Assembly: GCA_964035575.1 (NCBI GenBank)
Contig: OZ037864.1
Coordinates: 1,488,001-1,552,000 of the forward strand
Direction: 5' to 3'
Length of the DNA stretch: 64,000 nt
Origin: Rhynchopus sp. YZ270_cl-10
Lineage: Eukaryota; Euglenozoa; Diplonemea; Diplonemida; Diplonemidae
Under the pieces are notes generated by a model. The model saw only the letters and a program-made list of their open reading frames with translations. It did not search any database and was not told the origin of the DNA. How positions within the stretch are numbered: position 1 is the first letter of the stretch; each line of letters starts with the position of its first letter. The translations under genes and the position numbers were made by a program. Positions 57,885-64,000 of this stretch are shown here, piece after piece.

Positions 57885-60803
57885 TCTCCAGGTGTGATAT
57901 GTTCGCTCAACAGGCCTCACAAATTCTTACCAAGAGATGAGGCAGTAGTTAGATTGTTTCGTTACTTTTCTGTCCCCTTGAACAGTTTTAAGTGACTGTT
58001 TCTGTTGGTTTGGTAATCCATGGCTATTACGTATTCAAAAAAAGAAAAAAAGAAAATCCCAGTTTTCTCCTCATTCAACAGTACAGACAACAGCAGGTTT
58101 GCTTCAGGGGGTTTCAACTTTTACAGACAACACGAGAGTAAGTTAGCTGTGACATTGAAACCTTCGACACTGTCTTCTCGTCAAAGTAAACAGTGCTAGG
58201 CGAACCCTGTCTGCCATCTCGCAGTGCAAGTAACTCGCTGCTCCCTGCCGTGTGGTGAGGAGGTGCTCCGCAAAGTCGACTGCCTCGTACGCGTGTGGCA
58301 GTGTTGTTATCTCTCAGGACATAGAAGACATATCTATGACGAAGACCCGACGTTGCTCCGTTATGTCAAGCCCTGACTCGCTTCCATGCAAAACAAAATT
58401 CTAAAAAACCTTAGTTTTTTAGTTTTTACTTTAGAGGTGTGCGCCACCCACACCCACACACACCCACACACACCCACACCCACACCCACACACACCCACA
58501 CACACCCACCCTCACCATAGACCGGAAAACACCAAAAAACACAAAAAATAGTTGCACATCAGAAAAAATGTACATTTTTTGGTCGTGTTGTTTGGAGATA
58601 TTGAGGCCTGAAAAACTACTTTAAGACAGTCCTAATCAAAAAATCCGAATGTTAATGACACTTGGCATTCGGCCAAAAATCAGCTTTTTCGGCCATTTTT
58701 GCCTTAAAAACACATATAATGTGTGGTGGTCAAAAGTTCAAGATTCCTTCGCAAATTCATTTTTTGAGTACAAGTTATACCTGGGTAATATGGTCAGATC
58801 ACTCTTCAGACCAGCTGGCGTTTGCCACAAAAACCAAAAATTTTCGACTTTTTACGCTCAGGTGTGACTGAATAAATATGCGGGGTACGAATCATGACAA
58901 GAGTGGTCGCAATGGAAAGATGATGAACACATGGTACAGAGAGCCAAAAAATACGCTGAGAGTAACACTAGAGAAGTGCTGCAAATACTGGCGAGCGTAG
59001 GAGGAGTGAAATTTCAGAAAAGGTCTGGATTTTCAGATTTTAATTTGGAAAACAAATTGTCCGTAATGCGTAAAAAATGGTCCCCTTTTTGTCGCGTATG
59101 TAAATATTATACGGGGGGGGGGGGGTTTACAAAGACAATGATTTGAGACCTATTCCGCCTCGGTGTGAATGAATATATGCACAGTACTAATCCTAGCAAG
59201 AGAGGTCGCAATGGGATATTTCGAACAAATATACCAGTGAGAATCAAAAAAAACTGCGGATAGTAATCCTAAAAAACCTTAGTTTTTTAGTCTTTACTAT
59301 AGAAATGTGCGCCACCCCTCCCCCCACACACCCTCACCATATCCAGGGGGGATTTGACCAAAAAATCGATTTTTTTAAATAAATAGTTGCTCTTCCAAAA
59401 GTGAATTTTTTGGGCTTAACGTGTTGTTTGGGGGTATTGAGGCCCAAAAAAAAAATTTAAGACAGTCCTGTTCAAAAAATGGACTGCCAAATGACATATG
59501 GCATTCGGCCAAAAATCAGCTTTTTTGGTCATTTTTACCTTGTAAAACATGACACTTGTGGCATGCTTCCCAGCACAGGAAAGTGCATTGAAAAACCTGA
59601 AAAAACACATGTAATATGTGATGGTCAAAAGTGCAAGATTCCTTCGTTAATGAACTTTTTGAGTACCAGTTATACCTGGGGAATATGGTCAGATCACTCT
59701 TTTGACCATCTGGCGTTTACCACAAAAACACCACTTTTTAACAGGCCACTTTTCACCTGAAAAGCCAGTTCATGAAGGCACAAGTGAAGTTTTTTTGTAC
59801 ACGTTACCGTGAGCGGGCGCGCGAAGCGCGCACGCGAACGCCCCGTGGGAAGCGAATAGCGGACCACCTGCCCAGTGCGTGAGGTGCTTACAAAAAAAAC
59901 CACCTGAAAAAAAAGTGTCATCACGTTTCCATGGAAGTGTCACAAGAACGACAGGTTTTTTAGCCCGTCACCAAATACTGTAGGAGTGCTTAAAAAATAC
60001 TGGCGAGCGTAGGAGTGAAATTTCATGACGGTTCTGGAGTTTCACGTTATAGTTTTGAAAAGATATGATCATTCGCTTCCGATAACAGAGCCTGTGGTAT
60101 TGGAGGCTAGAATGTGAAGGTACTGGCACGTCATCCAGAAGTGTGACGGTCTTGGCCTGAGGGTACAAAGTTCTGGGTTGGTTACCATGGGAACTATTGT
60201 CCACACACTGTAGGTAAACACTGGATCTAATGATTCAACACTACACAGAGGTTCCGGACCAGTACTCGTCTAGTTCGCATCGGGGAAGTACAGATACAGC
60301 ATAAGGATTCCCTGAGGCTTTTAAATGATGAGTATTAACAAAATCCGCAGACGAAGTACCGATCACACCTAGCTGGGCGCTAGCACACTTGGGCATGCGC
60401 CTGTCATGTTGAACAACTGTACCAGTGGTTCCCCACTTGCTACAGTGAGCGCGCACGCGAACCAGGCGTGAGCTGTCTGAAAAAGCCTCTGTTATTCCTC
60501 ATTACCACACACCACCCTGCTAAAAAAAAGTGAGTTCATGCAGATGCCAGTGTTTCATTACTTGGTACACATTAGGGGCGCGTGAAGTGCGCACACAATC
60601 CACGTGTGGAAGGTGAAGCTTTAACGTGATCCCAAAGACTGTCATTTGAGTCTCCCTCCCAGGTACATGAAAAGATGTGTTAAAGAGCCTCTTTTCTGCC
60701 TCATTACCACACCAGCTCGCTAACCTGCTGGGAGGGTTTTTTAGCCCGTCACCCAAATAAAACAACCCACACCTCATCTCCCCCCAACAGAGGTGACAAA
60801 ACA
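57885..60803. other. Repeat-rich intergenic region
   Basis: No supported gene. It holds a CACACCC-rich microsatellite (58445-58510), two ~480-bp diverged direct repeats (58396-58870 and 59264-59760), and other shorter repeats: ACTGGCGAGCGTAGGAG at about 58990 and 60000; TTTTTTAGCCCGTCACC at about 59956 and 60738; and GTGAGCG-GCGC/GCACGCGAA units at about 59810 and 60445. Confidence 0.6.
58396..59760. repeat. Pair of ~480-bp direct repeats, spaced ~870 bp
   Basis: The copies share CCTTAGTTTTTTAGT-TTTACT-TAGA at the start, GTGCGCCACCC, GGCATTCGGCCAAAAATCAG, GTATTGAGGCC, AGTTATACCTGGG-AATATGG, GGTCAGATCACTCTT and GGCGTTT-CCACAAAAAC. The right copy has an extra insert near 59545-59600. There is no coding capacity. 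Confidence 0.75.
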
Positions 60804-60999
60804 ATGGATGTGACCTTTGTGTTGGAAGAGTCAGGTGTGACTGCGACAGTGGAGGTGGTGCCGTGCGAGGCGAACGCTGCAGAGGCAAAGGAGGTTGCGT
60901 GCACTTCGCTTGCTGTCTCGCCTATGTCTGTCGAGATGAGCATCGGCACGCAGGTGTTGGAGGGGACGTGCCGTCTGCGGGACACTGCGTTTGATGCAG
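60804..60999 (+). CDS. Orphan first exon of an unrecognised gene
   Basis: An ATG follows CCCCCCAACAG-AGGTGACAAAACA, the usual local start context. The 65-codon frame (MDVTFVLEESGVTATVEVVP...) predicts beta-strands, possibly the start of a beta-sandwich or cell-surface-like domain. At GATGCAG the sequence meets GTGACAGC, a plausible donor, and is followed within 20 bp by a pure AGCTCCTT array and further satellites. Unspliced, the frame stops at 61044-61046. No downstream exon is visible in the window, so the gene is either cut off by satellite expansion or has a very long intron extending past the window. Confidence 0.4.
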
Positions 61000-61020
61000 G
61001 TGACAGCTCCACAGCTCCAC

Positions 61021-61214
61021 AGCTCCTTAGCTCCTTAGCTCCTTAGCTCCTTAGCTCCTTAGCTCCTTAGCTCCTTAGCTCCTTAGCTCCTTAGCTCCTT
61101 AGCTCCTTAGCTCCTTAGCTCCTTAGCTCCTTAGCTCCTTAGCTCCTTAGCTCCTTAGCTCCTTAGCTCCTTAGCTCCTTAGCTCCTTAGCTCCTTAGCT
61201 CCTTAGCTCCTTAG
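61021..61214. repeat. AGCTCCTT octamer microsatellite
   Basis: About 24 perfect tandem units immediately after the orphan exon. Two AGCTCCAC-type units precede the pure run, showing the likely seed. Confidence 0.95.
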
Positions 61215-61225
61215 TTGGTATCTAA

Positions 61226-61375
61226 GGTGCACAGGGTGCCTGAAAACCCACTGCACGAAACTCTCCCGAAACCCCCCGGAACTGGATTTTGAAAAGGTGC
61301 ACAGGGTGCTTTTGGCCCCCGAGAAAGGGTGCACAGGGTGCCTTTTTGGGCATGGAAAAAGGGTGCACAGGGTGC
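61226..61375. repeat. Four dispersed GGTGCACAGGGTGC boxes
   Basis: Identical 14-mers at 61226, 61296, 61328 and 61362, spaced 32-70 bp with unrelated filler. Too irregular for a simple tandem array. Confidence 0.8.
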
Positions 61376-61493
61376 CCTTGAGATTGGCACCCTATGACTT
61401 TCACAGGCAAAACTTTTTTTTTTGCTTGAAAACTTTTCACCTTTCACCTGTATGGAGCCTCTGACCAAGGAAAACATATTCTGAGGGCAGTCC

Positions 61494-61778
61494 TACACAG
61501 TACACAGTACACAGTACACAGTACACAGTACACAGTACACAGTACACAGTACACAGTACACAGTACACAGTACACAGTACACAGTACACAGTACACAGTA
61601 CACAGTACACAGTACACAGTACACAGTACACAGTACACAGTACACAGTACACAGTACACAGTACACAGTACACAGTACACAGTACACAGTACACAGTACA
61701 CAGTACACAGTACACAGTACACAGTACACAGTACACAGTACACAGTACACAGTACACAGTACACAGTACACAGTACAC
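61494..61778. repeat. CACAGTA heptamer minisatellite
   Basis: About 40 perfect copies of a 7-bp unit that differs by one base from the CCCAGTA array at 48.6 kb. It is open in all frames; the Tyr/Cys/Val/Leu frames on the minus strand are not genes. Confidence 0.95.
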
Positions 61779-62149
61779 CCTCCGTCAGCAGGGAAGCATA
61801 GTATTACAGTGAGGACTAGTACAACACAAACCACTTTAGTAGCCTAAGAACCTCACATAAAGCAGAAACTCACTAAAGCAATATACACAGTATACAGTAT
61901 ACACAAGAAAAAAGCCATCTCTCAGGGAAGCATGGTGGTGCAACAACACATGGCCACATATATGCCCACCCACAAAGCACCAACCAGCAGGCGCAACAAA
62001 AAACCCGCACAACCACACCAACCAGATAACACAACCTGCAGATTCCCGCGGGTTTGCACACCTGCACCCACCCGCCAGCTTATCGACCACACCAACCAGA
62101 TAAAGTGCCTGAACCCCGAGAACCCTATCAACCACACCAGCCGGATAAC

Positions 62150-62920
62150 GCAACCTAGAACCCGCAAACCCGCGCACCCGCAAACCCGCAAACCCGCACC
62201 AACCACCAGCCAGATAACGTAACCTAGAACCAGATAACGCAACCTAGAACCAGCAGGTTCCCGCGCACCCGCACCCACCAGCCAGCTTATCGACCACACG
62301 AACCAGATAACGTTGCCCGAACCCCGCGCACCCGCACCACCACACCAGCCGGATAACGTTGCCCGAACCCCGCACACCCGCACAACCACACCAGCCAGAT
62401 AACGTTGCCCGAACCCCGCACACCCGCACAACCACACCAGCCGGATAACGCAACCTAGAACCCGCAAACCCGCGCACCCGCAAACCCGCAAACCCGCACC
62501 AACCACCAGCCGGATAACGTAACCTAGAACCAGATAACGCAACCTAGAACCAGCAGGTTCCCGCGCACCCGCACCCACCAGCCAGCTTATCGACCACACG
62601 AACCAGATAACGTTGCCCGAACCCCGCACACCCGCACAACCACACCAGCCGGATAACGCAACCTAGAACCCGCAAACCCGCGCACCCGCAAACCCGCAAA
62701 CCCGCACCAACCACCAGCCGGATACCGTAACCTAGAACCAGATAACGCAACCTAGAACCAGCAGGTTCCCGCGCACCCGCACCCACCAGCCACCTTATCG
62801 ACCACACGAACCAGATAACGTTGCCCGAACCCCGCACACCCGCACAACCACACCAGCCAGATAACGTTGCCCGAACCCCGCACACCCGCACAACCACACC
62901 AGCCGGATAACGCAACCTAG
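62150..62920. repeat. Complex higher-order repeat
   Basis: Mixed units built from AACCTAGAACC(C), CCAGATAACGTTGCCCGAACC, GCACACCCGCACAACCACACC and ACCCGCAAACCCGC, arranged in higher-order blocks of roughly 200-300 bp (repeat starts near 62150, 62452 and 62655). The short ACCCGCAAACCCGC stretches are the evident source of the pure 8-bp array that follows. Confidence 0.8.
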
Positions 62921-64000
62921 AACCCGCAAACCCGTAAACCCGCAAACCCGCAAACCCGCAAACCCGCAAACCCGCAAACCCGCAAACCCGCAAACCCGCA
63001 AACCCGCAAACCCGCAAACCCGCAAACCCGCAAACCCGCAAACCCGCAAACCCGCAAACCCGCAAACCCGCAAACCCGTAAACCCGCAAACCCGCAAACC
63101 CGCAAACCCGTAAACCCGCAAACCCGCAAACCCGCAAACCCGCAAACCCGCAAACCCGCAAACCCGCAAACCCGCAAACCCGCAAACCCGTAAACCCGCA
63201 AACCCGCAAACCCGCAAACCCGCAAACCCGCAAACCCGCAAACCCGCAAACCCGCAAACCCGCAAACCCGTAAACCCGCAAACCCGCAAACCCGCAAACC
63301 CGCAAACCCGCAAACCCGCAAACCCGCAAACCCGCAAACCCGTAAACCCGCAAACCCGCAAACCCGCAAACCCGCAAACCCGCAAACCCGTAAACCCGCA
63401 AACCCGCAAACCCGCAAACCCGCAAACCCGCAAACCCGCAAACCCGTAAACCCGCAAACCCGCAAACCCGCAAACCCGCAAACCCGCAAACCCGCAAACC
63501 CGCAAACCCGCAAACCCGCAAACCCGCAAACCCGCAAACCCGCAAACCCGCAAACCCGCAAACCCGCAAACCCGCAAACCCGCAAACCCGCAAACCCGCA
63601 AACCCGCAAACCCGCAAACCCGCAAACCCGCAAACCCGCAAACCCGCAAACCCGCAAACCCGCAAACCCGCAAACCCGCAAACCCGCAAACCCGCAAACC
63701 CGCAAACCCGCAAACCCGCAAACCCGCAAACCCGCAAACCCGCAAACCCGCAAACCCGCAAACCCGCAAACCCGCAAACCCGCAAACCCGCAAACCCGCA
63801 AACCCGCAAACCCGCAAACCCGCAAACCCGCAAACCCGCAAACCCGCAAACCCGCAAACCCGCAAACCCGCAAACCCGCAAACCCGCAAACCCGCAAACC
63901 CGCAAACCCGCAAACCCGCAAACCCGCAAACCCGCAAACCCGCAAACCCGCAAACCCGCAAACCCGCAAACCCGCAAACCCGCAAACCCGCAAACCCGCA
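62921..64000. repeat. CCCGCAAA octamer array, continuing past the window
   Basis: At least 135 tandem copies. About eight variant units (CCCGTAAA) occur, all between 62930 and 63450; from there to the window edge the array is homogeneous. The C-rich strand reads toward the right edge, opposite to what a right-hand chromosome end would show. Confidence 0.95.

Noticed and set aside
62544-63993. Minus-strand frames of 358-477 aa with RVCGFAGL repeats
   Set aside because: The 8-bp unit gives an 8-residue period open in all three minus frames with no start context; it is satellite DNA, not a repeat protein.
62921-64000. Telomere at the right end of the window
   Set aside because: At a right-hand chromosome end the + strand should be G-rich toward the terminus; here it is C-rich. 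An inverted or internal array remains possible and is noted as a finding.
61021-64000. CRISPR-like repeat arrays
   Set aside because: The units are 7-8 bp in pure tandem with no unique spacers, and the locus is eukaryotic.

Overview
This is nuclear DNA from a unicellular eukaryote, very probably a flagellate protist. The coding exons are GC-rich. Most genes have short GT-AG introns, usually with a GTATG donor and often 40-110 nt long. AT-rich, repeat-laden DNA separates the genes. I cannot name the lineage. Every gene I can support lies on the + strand, and nearly all have a pyrimidine/C-rich tract ending in AG about 10-65 nt before the start codon. That layout resembles organisms with directional gene clusters and spliced-leader trans-splicing, but here it is inference.

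Layout. 1-14.3 kb: a head-to-tail array of near-identical, intronless creatine-kinase-type phosphagen kinase genes (one 5'-truncated by the window edge, four regular copies, one mosaic copy). Each kinase carries an N-terminal DPY-30/RIIa-like docking helix pair. 14.4-18.8 kb: an eight-exon formin, with an antisense transposase-like relic in its large fifth intron. 19.1-20.5 kb: a seventh, more diverged kinase copy. 21.5-33.2 kb: a compact stretch with a WD40/beta-propeller protein, a multi-pass membrane protein with a (Lys-Glu)n tract, a TBC (Rab-GAP) protein and a Kelch protein. 33.4-41.5 kb: a small two-exon gene split by a repeat-filled intron, then a gene-poor region with tandem repeats and a TA-flanked MITE-like element. 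41.5-57.9 kb: an RS/FxPxxN protein, a polycystin-2-type channel, an inositol polyphosphate kinase, a zinc-finger/PDZ/DLF-NPF adaptor, a KICS2-like KICSTOR subunit and a GBA2-type glucosylceramidase. 57.9-64 kb: repeats, one orphan first exon, and a run of micro- and minisatellites that ends in at least 1 kb of an 8-bp repeat.

Themes. Cilium-related content (DPY-30-tagged phosphagen kinases, polycystin, possibly the FxPxxN protein) sits beside membrane, trafficking and nutrient-signalling genes (TBC, IPK, clathrin-motif adaptor, KICS2-like, GBA2). The most striking item is the amplified DPY-30-creatine-kinase fusion. It would place an ATP-buffering enzyme on an axonemal dock, as is known for other DPY-30-containing nucleotide kinases. 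Exon joins were inferred from splice signals, reading phase and family similarity; no transcript data were available.
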